Origin: an uncultured Collinsella sp.
Lineage (GTDB): Bacteria; Actinomycetota; Coriobacteriia; Coriobacteriales; Coriobacteriaceae
Direction of reading: 5' to 3'
DNA length: 18,084 nt
Assembly (NCBI GenBank): GCA_902490405.1
Contig: CABUDS010000035.1
Span: 1 to 18,084, forward strand
A model generated the notes under the pieces. It was not told the DNA's origin and did no database searches. It saw only the letters and a list, made by a program, of their open reading frames with translations. Position 1 is the first letter of the stretch; each line of letters opens with the position of its first letter. The translations under genes and the position numbers were made by a program. Of this stretch, positions 7,470-14,155 are shown piece by piece.

Positions 7470-8774
7470 CTAGCCCATATCCGCCTTGATGAGGTCGAGG
7501 GTGCGCTGGCAGTTTTCGCGGACGGGGCCGAGCATATGCTCGCGCAGGTCCGCCATGCCGGGCAGGTCGGCGTATTCGTCCATGATCTCTTCCATACAAA
7601 TGGGCACCTCGTAGGCGAGGTCCATCATGGTCGCAAAGCAAAACTTCTCGGATAGCCCGGCATCGGTGAGCGCCGCCTCCAGCGCGGGGTCGCCCATACC
7701 GTGGTATCGGCGGATAGCGCCTGGACCGATGCGCCCCACTCGATTTTCGCCGCCAACGCTCATGGCAAGGCGCGCCCGGCGGCGCATACGTTCGTACGCC
7801 AAGCCCGATGCGACATCGTACATGGGTGCGAGCGCTGCGTTTGTGCCTTTGCCTAGGATGAGCGAGTAGATTTTAGCGTGTGCGTCAGGCGCTCCGATAA
7901 TGGCGTTATAGAACAACATATAGGTAAAAAGCACAAGATTCATGTGGTGGGGGACTGTGTTAATCAGTCGTTCTTGGATGTCTCGTGTGGTTGGTCCTCC
8001 GTCGGCGGTGTATTTCTGGCTTGGCAATACACCGAGCGCCTGGCAAAAGTCCTCCTGATGCAGCCTTTCGATATTTCCGCTGCTATTGACCATTCTGTCG
8101 TACCGTTCAACGACGAGCGCGGCTTCGTCTTCAAATGTGCAATAGGAGACGTTGGCAGTTGGAATGCCAACACGCCGAGCCGTTTTCATGCAGACGAATT
8201 CGTTTAAGGCCTGATGTTTGAACCCAACGACACCATTTTTGAAGATATGGGTAGTGGGGGATGACCCTAGACATTCGCACCATTGGCCATCATGCCAAGC
8301 TAGTGCAAATTTGCCTTGGTTGCCGCCCAGGGACCAGCTTTCGTTGGAGCCCATCCATGTCTCTCTTTCGTCATCGCGAATTGCTTTGAGCTTGTGAGCG
8401 ATTTGAGAATTGGTAAGCGGGCGGTATGCCGAGACCCTGCCGCGGGCGGCGCCTAATTGATCGGTTCGACAAAACTGAACGGCCCCTGCGCAGTCAAGAC
8501 CGATATGGCACAAGAGGGCGACGGGGTTGTTGGATGCAACGTCATACTCGGCGGCAATAGCGCGACGCTGCTCTTGGCTGTCGGGCAAAAGGCCAAATAG
8601 GAACGGGCGGACGATGTTATGGCCATACGTGCGATTGGAAAGCGGCATTGTAAGCGATAGTGGTGCTCCGCGATAGGTTGGGGCGTATACAAAGCTGCAG
8701 AGTCCATGCTCGTCTTGCCGGAGAGTGCCTGCGATTTCGCCACAAATGAGGGTCGCAAGCTCCATCTCTGCCAT
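7470..8774 (-). CDS. hipA: HipA-type Ser/Thr kinase toxin
   Basis: This is a HipA-family kinase. E. coli HipA phosphorylates glutamyl-tRNA synthetase and causes persistence. The 434 residues comprise the N-terminal domain (about 1-105, with LPDSQEQR and CAGAVQF) and the kinase core. The phosphate-binding loop, SLGGNQGKFAL, contains Ser148, aligned with E. coli Ser150, the inhibitory autophosphorylation site. Catalytic Asp297 in PDAHAK and metal-binding Asp320 in PMYD are present at a constant offset of 12 from E. coli Asp309 and Asp332. The Asn expected after PDAHAK (E. coli Asn314) is Ile302 here, so metal binding and activity may be altered. The ATG at 8772-8774 directly follows the hipB stop TAA, a zero-spacing coupled pair. 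Confidence 0.92.
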   Translation of the reverse strand: MAEMELATLICGEIAGTLRQDEHGLCSFVYAPTYRGAPLSLTMPLSNRTYGHNIVRPFLFGLLPDSQEQRRAIAAEYDVASNNPVALLCHIGLDCAGAVQFCRTDQLGAARGRVSAYRPLTNSQIAHKLKAIRDDERETWMGSNESWSLGGNQGKFALAWHDGQWCECLGSSPTTHIFKNGVVGFKHQALNEFVCMKTARRVGIPTANVSYCTFEDEAALVVERYDRMVNSSGNIERLHQEDFCQALGVLPSQKYTADGGPTTRDIQERLINTVPHHMNLVLFTYMLFYNAIIGAPDAHAKIYSLILGKGTNAALAPMYDVASGLAYERMRRRARLAMSVGGENRVGRIGPGAIRRYHGMGDPALEAALTDAGLSEKFCFATMMDLAYEVPICMEEIMDEYADLPGMADLREHMLGPVRENCQRTLDLIKADMG

Positions 8775-9206
8775 TTATTTCACAACCTTACAGCCAAAGG
8801 AGAGGTCTGAAGTGTCGGAAAGGCCTTGCTCGGCTGCGATTTGGGCCAGCAAGGCACCATAGGAAGATGGCGTTCCCTGTCGAGCGGGTCGTCTGCCTAC
8901 GCTTGGCTTTGGCAGGGCATTCGAGTTCGCGATAGGGAGGTCCGCTTTCGTCGTCGGATGTTCGGAGGGCGATGCGATGGAGTCGTTATCGCTTTGCGCA
9001 AAGAGACCTATGCCGAGTGCGTTAAAGACGGACAGCAACTTGTCGAGTCGAATGCCGGTGGCGTCTCCTAGCTCGAGCGATGCGAGCAGGCGCTCCGAAA
9101 CACTGGCCGTTTTGGCGAGGGCGGCACGGGTGAGACCCTGAGCCTCGCGTGCCTGGCGCACGTAGATGCCAGCTTGGCGCGGTGTGGTGATGGGAAGGGT
9201 ATTCAC
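8775..9206 (-). CDS. hipB: HipB-type antitoxin, helix-turn-helix repressor
   Basis: The 143-residue protein has an N-terminal Cro/CI-type helix-turn-helix (about residues 13-68: IYVRQAREAQGLTRAALAK, then VSERLLASLELGDA). HipB proteins bind the hip operators and neutralise HipA. A Ser/Pro/Ala-rich linker (about 75-110) and a tail of about 30 residues make it longer than E. coli HipB. The start is GTG at 9204-9206, supported by AGGAG (minus strand, about 9213-9217). The stop is immediately followed by the hipA ATG. The promoter should lie within the operator array at 9220-9289. Confidence 0.9.
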   Translation of the reverse strand: MNTLPITTPRQAGIYVRQAREAQGLTRAALAKTASVSERLLASLELGDATGIRLDKLLSVFNALGIGLFAQSDNDSIASPSEHPTTKADLPIANSNALPKPSVGRRPARQGTPSSYGALLAQIAAEQGLSDTSDLSFGCKVVK

Positions 9207-9219
9207 GGCGATCTCCTAA

Positions 9220-9289
9220 CGTGCAGACTTTTGCATATCAGTATGACATGCAAAAGTCTGCACGAAAAGGCCTCATGCAAAACTTTGCA
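9220..9289 (-). promoter_or_regulatory. hipBA operator array, three 14-bp palindromes at 27-bp period
   Basis: Three related palindromic sites lie upstream of hipB: TGCAGACTTTTGCA (9222-9235), TGCAAAAGTCTGCA (9249-9262) and TGCAAAACTTTGCA (9276-9289). Their starts are exactly 27 bp apart. The first two are reverse complements and sit within a perfect 17-bp inverted repeat (9220-9236 with 9248-9264). By analogy with E. coli hip operators they are the probable HipB or HipAB binding sites. A CATACT on the minus strand between sites one and two could be the -10, but no good -35 can be assigned. Confidence 0.7.
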
Positions 9290-9298
9290 TGAGGCCTT
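9265..9298 (-). terminator. probable mntP terminator overlapping a hip operator
   Basis: A 15-bp perfect stem (9267-9281 with 9284-9298; 2-base spacer in DNA) lies 37 bases past the mntP stop. In the mntP direction it is followed by a run of four T (9268-9265). The stem contains the third hip operator (9276-9289). The short T-run makes terminator strength uncertain. Confidence 0.55.
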
Positions 9299-9334
9299 AT
9301 ACTGGCGTTGAGTTTTGAGCGATTGTGTTTGGCG

Positions 9335-9913
9335 TTACAGCGCCAAAATCCCCAGATGCTCAAGCAAGATCTTAAGTCCGATGAGGATGAGCACGATGCC
9401 GCCCACGATGGTGGCAGGTTTTTCGTAGCGCGCGCCAAAGGTGTGGCCGATCGCTACGCCGGCGACGGAGAAGATAAACGTTGTGACGCCGATAAGCGAT
9501 ACGGCGGGAACGATGTCGACCGAAAGCGCGGCGAACGAGATGCCCACGGCCAGGGCGTCGATTGAGGTGGCGATGGCGAGGATCAGGTACTCGCTCAGTT
9601 CAATCTTTTCGGCATTCTTGCCGTCGCCTTCATCCTCGTCCTCGGTAAAAGCCTCCCACAGCATTTTGCCGCCGATGAAGGCCAAAAGGATAAAGGCAAT
9701 CCAATGGTCGATGGGGCCGATGATGCCTATAAACTGGCTGCCAAGCGCCCATCCGATCACGGGCATGCCGGCCTGGAAGCCGCCAAAGAACAGGCCGAGC
9801 ACTACGGCGACCTTAAGGTTGATCTTCTTCATGCCAAGGCCCTTGCAGATGGATACGGCAAAGGCGTCCATCGAAAGGCCAATGGCGAGCAGCACGAGCT
9901 CTACGAGTCCCAT
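9335..9913 (-). CDS. mntP: manganese efflux pump MntP
   Basis: MntP is an inner-membrane Mn2+ exporter that protects against manganese overload. The 192 residues match the family's roughly 190. There are six hydrophobic segments in two repeats, each with the conserved membrane acid (LSMDAFAVSI and TSIDALAVGI), separated by an acidic cytosolic loop (TEDEDEGDGKNAEK). The start is the ATG at 9911-9913, with AAGGAGGGAG at 9921-9930 on the minus strand. The open frame extends further upstream to 10087, but that part is the riboswitch leader and not protein. A yybP-ykoY aptamer and an intrinsic terminator precede the gene, which firmly supports the manganese assignment. Confidence 0.95.
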   Translation of the reverse strand: MGLVELVLLAIGLSMDAFAVSICKGLGMKKINLKVAVVLGLFFGGFQAGMPVIGWALGSQFIGIIGPIDHWIAFILLAFIGGKMLWEAFTEDEDEGDGKNAEKIELSEYLILAIATSIDALAVGISFAALSVDIVPAVSLIGVTTFIFSVAGVAIGHTFGARYEKPATIVGGIVLILIGLKILLEHLGILAL

Positions 9914-9968
9914 GGTTTGGCTCCCTCCTTGCGGGCGAACCCGCGTGTACTTCTGACAGGGGAGCAAC

Positions 9969-10012
9969 AAAAAAGACCCGTGGCGTACGCGCTGCGCGTA
10001 CAACCACGAGTC
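9969..10012 (-). terminator. riboswitch-controlled intrinsic terminator in mntP leader
   Basis: On the minus strand GACTCGTGG (10012-10004) pairs with CCACGGGTC (9983-9975), and an inner GTACGCGC/GCGCGTAC helix extends it. Six U residues follow (9974-9969). The 5' half of the stem (TCGTG) can instead pair with the start of the aptamer (CATGA), giving a plausible anti-terminator switch. Confidence 0.85.
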
Positions 10013-10110
10013 TCGTTCATTAAGGCAAGCCAGGCCGCATCGGCCAGTATGTTGACTTGCCGCGCCACCGGAGGCGAACCCGGTCACGCGACTACTCCCT
10101 CATTCATGTG
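10005..10110 (-). promoter_or_regulatory. yybP-ykoY manganese riboswitch
   Basis: The mntP leader carries the conserved landmarks of this aptamer: GAGGGAGTAG near the 5' end (about 10103-10092), GTCAACATACT in the second Mn-binding loop, and GAGAC at the 3' end just before the terminator. Helices are visible: ACCGG/CCGGT, GGCAAG/CTTGCC and GGCCG/CGGCC. In this class Mn2+ closes the aptamer and turns expression on. Here that should free the downstream terminator strand and allow mntP transcription. Confidence 0.88.
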
Positions 10111-10132
10111 AATCCCGATGCTACCACATGAA
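10103..10132 (-). promoter_or_regulatory. probable mntP promoter with an 8-bp palindrome
   Basis: An extended -10 (TGGTAGCAT on the minus strand, 10126-10118) lies just upstream of the aptamer. It is centred inside a perfect inverted repeat, TTCATGTG (10103-10110) and CACATGAA (10125-10132), with a 14-base spacer. No clear -35 was found. The palindrome could be an operator for a metal-responsive repressor, but that is inference. Confidence 0.4.
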
Positions 10133-10262
10133 CAGCTCATTTGGGTTGAGGCTCTCAGCGGTGTTCGCTCATTCTGTAAGCATCGGATTTCGCGAGCGCC
10201 GCGGGGGCAAACCGTGAGAAACTATTTAGCGTTTATGGAGCGTATACGATGGGAGCGATGCC

Positions 10263-11330
10263 TTGGATAAGAACGAGCTGCAAAAGCGTATGGAACAGGC
10301 CATCCGCCTGACGGCACCTGGTCAGCCGATCCGCACTGCCCTCGACATGATCATCGCCGGTCACCTGGGCGCCCTTATCTGCGTTGGCGACACCGAAAAC
10401 GTGCTCGCTGCCGGTAACGACGGCTTCCCGCTCAACATTTCGTTCACCTCGAACCGCCTGTTCGAGCTCTCCAAGATGGACGGTGCCATCGTCATCGACG
10501 GCGACCTCACCCAGATCCTGCGCGCCAACTTCCACCTCAATCCCGATCCCTCGCTTGCCACGAGCGAGACGGGCATGCGTCACCGCACTGCCGCTCGCAT
10601 GTCGGTGCTCACCGATGCCATCGTGATATCGGTCTCGGCCCGTCGTGCCGTCGTCAACGTGTACGTTCACGGCAAGAGCTACGAGATCCAGCCCGTCACC
10701 ACCATCATGAGCTCGGTCAACCAGCTCGTCGCCACGCTCCAGACTACCCGTCAGTCGCTCGACCGCTCCCTGCTGCGCCTGACGGCCCTCGAGCTCGACG
10801 ACTACGTTACGCTCGCCGACATTACCGGTATTTTCTCGAGCTTCGAGATCATGCAGCAGGCAAAGACCGAGCTTAAGGATTGCATCGTCAAGTTGGGCAA
10901 CCAGGGCAAGCTCGTGCAGATGCAGCTCGAGCAGCTCGCGGGCTCCAGCATGGATACCGAATACGACCTGATGATCCGCGACTACGCAAGTGATTCTTCC
11001 GAGGCTAATGCCGAGAAGATTCGCGCCAACCTGAGCCGTATGACACCTAAGGACCTGTCCGACCCACAGCATGTGGCGGCGGTTCTGGGTTACGACGACC
11101 TGGACGAGGACTCCGTCATGACGCCGCTGGGCCTGCGCACGCTTTCGCGCGTGTCCGTCGTGCGCGACGGCGTGGCCGAGAAGATCGTCGACGAGTACGG
11201 CTCGTTGCAGGAGCTCATGGACGACATCAGCGAGGATCCGGAGCGCCTGGGCGACTTTGGCGTCAACAACCCTGCCATTCTTGCGGACTCGCTGTACCGC
11301 ATGAAGGGCACCAAACAGGGGAACGCATAA
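10263..11330 (+). CDS. disA: diadenylate cyclase DisA (c-di-AMP synthase)
   Basis: DisA makes the second messenger c-di-AMP from two ATP and scans DNA for damage. The N-terminal DAC domain (about 1-145) has both catalytic signatures: DGA at 73-75 and RHR at 106-108 within GMRHRTAAR. A helical linker and a C-terminal helix-hairpin-helix DNA-binding region (about 285-355) follow, as in the octameric family. The 355 residues match the usual length. The start is TTG at 10263 with GGGAG at 10251-10255. No in-frame ATG or GTG lies between it and the upstream stop at 10227 with a better ribosome-binding site. It is the first gene of the operon, with ispD overlapping its stop. radA, often adjacent in Bacillus, is absent here. 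Confidence 0.95.
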   Translation: MDKNELQKRMEQAIRLTAPGQPIRTALDMIIAGHLGALICVGDTENVLAAGNDGFPLNISFTSNRLFELSKMDGAIVIDGDLTQILRANFHLNPDPSLATSETGMRHRTAARMSVLTDAIVISVSARRAVVNVYVHGKSYEIQPVTTIMSSVNQLVATLQTTRQSLDRSLLRLTALELDDYVTLADITGIFSSFEIMQQAKTELKDCIVKLGNQGKLVQMQLEQLAGSSMDTEYDLMIRDYASDSSEANAEKIRANLSRMTPKDLSDPQHVAAVLGYDDLDEDSVMTPLGLRTLSRVSVVRDGVAEKIVDEYGSLQELMDDISEDPERLGDFGVNNPAILADSLYRMKGTKQGNA

Positions 11331-12058
11331 TGGCGCCCGTATGCGCCGTGGTCGTTGCCGGCGGCAGCGGCCAGCGCTTTGGAAATCCCGGCGGTAAGCA
11401 GCTCGTTAACGTGGCGGGCCGTCCGCTCATGAGCTGGTCTATCCGCGCGTTCGATCGTAGCGACAAGGTCGGCCACATCGTGGTGGTGTGTCCTGCCGAG
11501 CGCCGTGCCGAGATGCGCCGCCTGGCCATCGATCCGTTTGACTATGACACGCCCATCAGCTTCGCCGATGCCGGCGATACCCGTCAGGATTCCACCCGTG
11601 CCGGCGTGCATGCGGTTCCGGCGGGTTTCGAATATGTCGCCATCCACGACGGCGCCCGTCCGCTCATCACGACCGAGGCCATCGATCATGCGATCGACGT
11701 GCTTGTGGGCGACCGCTCGCTCGACGGTGTCGTATGCGGTCAGCCCGCGATCGACACGCTCAAGATCGTCGACGGCAACAATATCGTCGAGACGCCGCCG
11801 CGTGAGCTCTACTGGGCCGCGCAGACACCGCAGATCTTTAGCGTCGACGCCATGAAGCGCGCCCACACCGCAGCTATCGCCGAGGGCTTTATCGGGACCG
11901 ACGATTCTTCGCTGGTCGAGCGCATGGGCGGGCGCGTCCGCTGTGTCCAGAGCCCGCGCGATAACCTTAAGGTGACGGTGCCCGAGGACCTGCGTCCCGT
12001 AACCGCGATTCTGCTTGGCCGCATGGCCGAGGGAGAGGACCTTCCCCATGTTCAGTAA
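11330..12058 (+). CDS. ispD: 2-C-methyl-D-erythritol 4-phosphate cytidylyltransferase
   Basis: IspD is the third enzyme of the MEP isoprenoid pathway. It joins MEP to CTP to form CDP-ME in the cytosol. The 242 residues begin with the nucleotide-binding motif VVAGGSGQRFG and the catalytic Lys region (GGKQL), followed by HDGARPLI and, near the end, DNLKVTVPEDL. The ATG overlaps the disA stop by one base (TAATG at 11328-11332), with AGGGGA just upstream, so it is translationally coupled. Its end overlaps ispF by 11 bases. These overlaps and the adjacency to ispF indicate a single transcript. Confidence 0.95.
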   Translation: MAPVCAVVVAGGSGQRFGNPGGKQLVNVAGRPLMSWSIRAFDRSDKVGHIVVVCPAERRAEMRRLAIDPFDYDTPISFADAGDTRQDSTRAGVHAVPAGFEYVAIHDGARPLITTEAIDHAIDVLVGDRSLDGVVCGQPAIDTLKIVDGNNIVETPPRELYWAAQTPQIFSVDAMKRAHTAAIAEGFIGTDDSSLVERMGGRVRCVQSPRDNLKVTVPEDLRPVTAILLGRMAEGEDLPHVQ

Positions 12059-12542
12059 CCTGCGCATTGGCCACGGCTACGACGTCCACCGTTTGGTGGA
12101 GGGGCGTCGATGTATCATCGGCGGGGTTGACATTCCCTACGAGCGCGGCCTGCTGGGCCACTCGGATGCCGATGTGCTCGCGCATGCCTTGGCCGACGCC
12201 ATTCTGGGCGCCTGCCGCGGGGGAGACATCGGCAAGCTATTCCCCGACACCGATCCCGCCTACGAGGGTGCCGATTCGATGGTGCTGCTCGCTCGCGTGA
12301 TGGACTATGCGCGCGAGCTGGGCTTTGAGTTTGTTGATGCCGATTGCACCATTGCCTGCCAGCAACCCAAGATCACTCCGCACCGCGATGCCATGCGCGC
12401 CAACCTTGCCCATGCCCTGGGCGTCGACGTCGAAAACGTGGGCGTCGCCGCCACTACGACCGAAAAGCTCGGTTGGGAAGGCCAGGGCGAGGGAATCGGC
12501 GCCTGGGCCGTCTGCCTGCTACAGAAAACCGTTAAGGAGTAA
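12048..12542 (+). CDS. ispF: 2-C-methyl-D-erythritol 2,4-cyclodiphosphate synthase
   Basis: IspF converts CDP-ME-2-phosphate to MEcPP, two steps after IspD, as a zinc-dependent trimer. At 164 residues it is of normal size. The zinc ligands appear in GHGYDVHRL (Asp10 and His12) and in HSDADVLAHALADAILGA. The GKLFPDTDP and TTTEKLG motifs are also present. I chose the ATG at 12048 over an in-frame GTG at 12015 because the protein then starts right before the conserved RIGHGYDVH and because GGGAGAGGA lies at 12031-12039. It overlaps ispD. IspE is not in the window. Confidence 0.96.
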   Translation: MFSNLRIGHGYDVHRLVEGRRCIIGGVDIPYERGLLGHSDADVLAHALADAILGACRGGDIGKLFPDTDPAYEGADSMVLLARVMDYARELGFEFVDADCTIACQQPKITPHRDAMRANLAHALGVDVENVGVAATTTEKLGWEGQGEGIGAWAVCLLQKTVKE

Positions 12543-12545
12543 CGA

Positions 12546-14012
12546 ATGCGTATCTACAACAGCGCTACCCATAAAAAGGAAGAGTTCCAGCCCATCGAGT
12601 CCGGCAAGGTCCGCATGTACGTGTGCGGCCCCACGGTCTACGACAACATCCACATCGGCAATGCCCGCACGTTCATCAGCTTTGACGTGATTCGTCGCTG
12701 GCTCATCGCAAGCGGCTACGAGGTCACGTTCGCCCAGAACCTCACCGATGTCGACGACAAGATCATCAAGCGCGCCAACGAGCAGGGCCGTACGGCTGCC
12801 GAGGTCGCGACGGAGTTCTCCGACAAGTTCATCGGCGTCATGCGTGCCGCCAACGTGCTCGATCCCGATGTGCGCCCCCGCGCCACCAAAGAGATCGGCC
12901 CCATGATCGCCATGATCAAGACACTCATCGAGCAGGGCCACGCCTACGCCGCCGATAACGGCGACGTGTACTTTGCCGTGCGCAGCGATTCCAACTATGG
13001 TCAGGTCTCGGGCCGCAACATCGACGACCTTATGGTTGGCGCGCGCATCGAGGAGAACGAGGACAAGAACGACCCGCTCGACTTTGCCCTGTGGAAGGCT
13101 GCCAAGCCCGGCGAGCCCAGCTGGCCGAGCCCCTGGGGCGAGGGCCGTCCCGGTTGGCACACCGAGTGCGCCGCCATGGTGCATCGCTACCTGGGCACCC
13201 CGATCGACATCCACGGCGGCGGCTCCGACCTTGCCTTCCCGCATCACGAGAACGAGTGCGCCCAGGCCACCTGCGCCTGGCACCAGGGCTTCTCCAACAC
13301 CTGGATGCACACGGGCATGCTGCTGGTAGACGGCGAGAAAATGTCCAAGTCGCTCGGCAACTTCTTTACGCTGGCCGAGGTGCTCGAGCAGCATTCCGCT
13401 GCCGCCCTGCGCCTGCTGATGCTGCAGACGAGCTATCGCTCGCCGCTCGACTTTTCTTGGGAGCGCTTGGAGGGTGCCGAGAACTCGCTCACGCGTATCG
13501 CCGGTACGGTCGAGAACCTGCGCTGGGCCGCGAACCATGCGACGGCCGATGCCGATGAGGCAGCATCCGAGGCGTTTGCCGCCAAGGCCGCCGAGACCCG
13601 TGCCACCTTTAAGGAGTGCATGGACGACGACTTTAACACCGCCGGTGCCATGGGTGCCGTCTTTGGCTTTGTGACCGAGTGCAACCAGTACCTGGAGCAG
13701 GCGGGCGACGCTGCCGACAAGGCCGCCGCGCTTGCCGCCGCCGATACGCTGGTCGAGCTGCTCGATACGTTTGGCGTTGAGCTCCCCGAGCCAAAGGTCG
13801 AGTTGCCGCTGGGCCTGCTGGGCGTAGCCGCCGGCCTGGTTGCCTACACGGGCGACGACGTGGACGAGGCCGCTGCCAAGATTCTCGAGGCCCGCGCCGA
13901 GGCCCGCGCTGCCAAGAACTGGGATCTGGCCGACGCCATCCGCGACCAGCTCAAGGACCTGGGCCTCACCATTGAGGATACTGCCGCGGGCACTCGTATT
14001 AAGAGTCTCTAG
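12546..14012 (+). CDS. cysS: cysteinyl-tRNA synthetase
   Basis: CysRS is a class I synthetase that charges tRNA-Cys. The HIGH-type motif is HIGN at residues 36-39, after the zinc-ligand Cys27 in VCGPTVYDN. KMSKS is at 265-269. Further zinc and substrate-binding residues are seen in GWHTECAAM and HHENECAQ. The 488-residue length is normal, with the C-terminal helical DALR-like region intact and ending shortly after DLADAIRDQL. AAGGAG at 12535-12540 lies inside the end of ispF, and the ATG follows the ispF stop by 3 bases. A structured element starts 6 bases after its stop codon. Confidence 0.97.
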   Translation: MRIYNSATHKKEEFQPIESGKVRMYVCGPTVYDNIHIGNARTFISFDVIRRWLIASGYEVTFAQNLTDVDDKIIKRANEQGRTAAEVATEFSDKFIGVMRAANVLDPDVRPRATKEIGPMIAMIKTLIEQGHAYAADNGDVYFAVRSDSNYGQVSGRNIDDLMVGARIEENEDKNDPLDFALWKAAKPGEPSWPSPWGEGRPGWHTECAAMVHRYLGTPIDIHGGGSDLAFPHHENECAQATCAWHQGFSNTWMHTGMLLVDGEKMSKSLGNFFTLAEVLEQHSAAALRLLMLQTSYRSPLDFSWERLEGAENSLTRIAGTVENLRWAANHATADADEAASEAFAAKAAETRATFKECMDDDFNTAGAMGAVFGFVTECNQYLEQAGDAADKAAALAAADTLVELLDTFGVELPEPKVELPLGLLGVAAGLVAYTGDDVDEAAAKILEARAEARAAKNWDLADAIRDQLKDLGLTIEDTAAGTRIKSL

Positions 14013-14018
14013 TATTTG

Positions 14019-14121
14019 TCGACCGTTCGAGGTGCGGCAGATTGCCTTGAAAGAGGAGGGCATAGACCTGGTGGTCATGCCCGACGATTGAAAGGCAAGG
14101 TGCCGTGGCTCGGACGGTCGA
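14019..14121 (+). ncRNA. putative structured RNA: 103-nt hairpin with tandem G.A pairs
   Basis: The cysS-rlmB gap folds as one long hairpin. From the base up: 13 bp (14019-14031 with 14109-14121, one U.G); a 3x3 step with two G.U pairs; 5 bp CGGCA/UGCCG (14035-14039 with 14101-14105); a 2x2 step; 7 bp UUGCCUU/AAGGCAA (14042-14048 with 14092-14098). A symmetric 9x9 region (14049-14057 with 14083-14091) then resolves to G.A/A.G, two A-U, G.A/A.G, G-C, G.A/A.G. It ends with 6 bp GGGCAU/AUGCCC, a bulged A, 4 bp GACC/GGUC and a UGGU loop. Tandem sheared G.A pairs are an RNA feature and exist only on this strand. Function unknown. It could be a processing signal, a cis-regulator of rlmB or an independent RNA. 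Confidence 0.6.
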
Positions 14122-14155
14122 TTCTTGTTCGTTATCTATTTAAGGAGGCCGTTTT

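Noticed and set aside
9914..10087. N-terminal extension of MntP
   Set aside because: This stretch is the riboswitch and terminator, and the ATG at 9913 has a near-perfect ribosome-binding site.
14031..14090. Short peptide in the cysS-rlmB gap (ending IDLVVMPDD)
   Set aside because: It is open but has no start with a ribosome-binding site, and the base pairing of the whole gap explains the sequence better.
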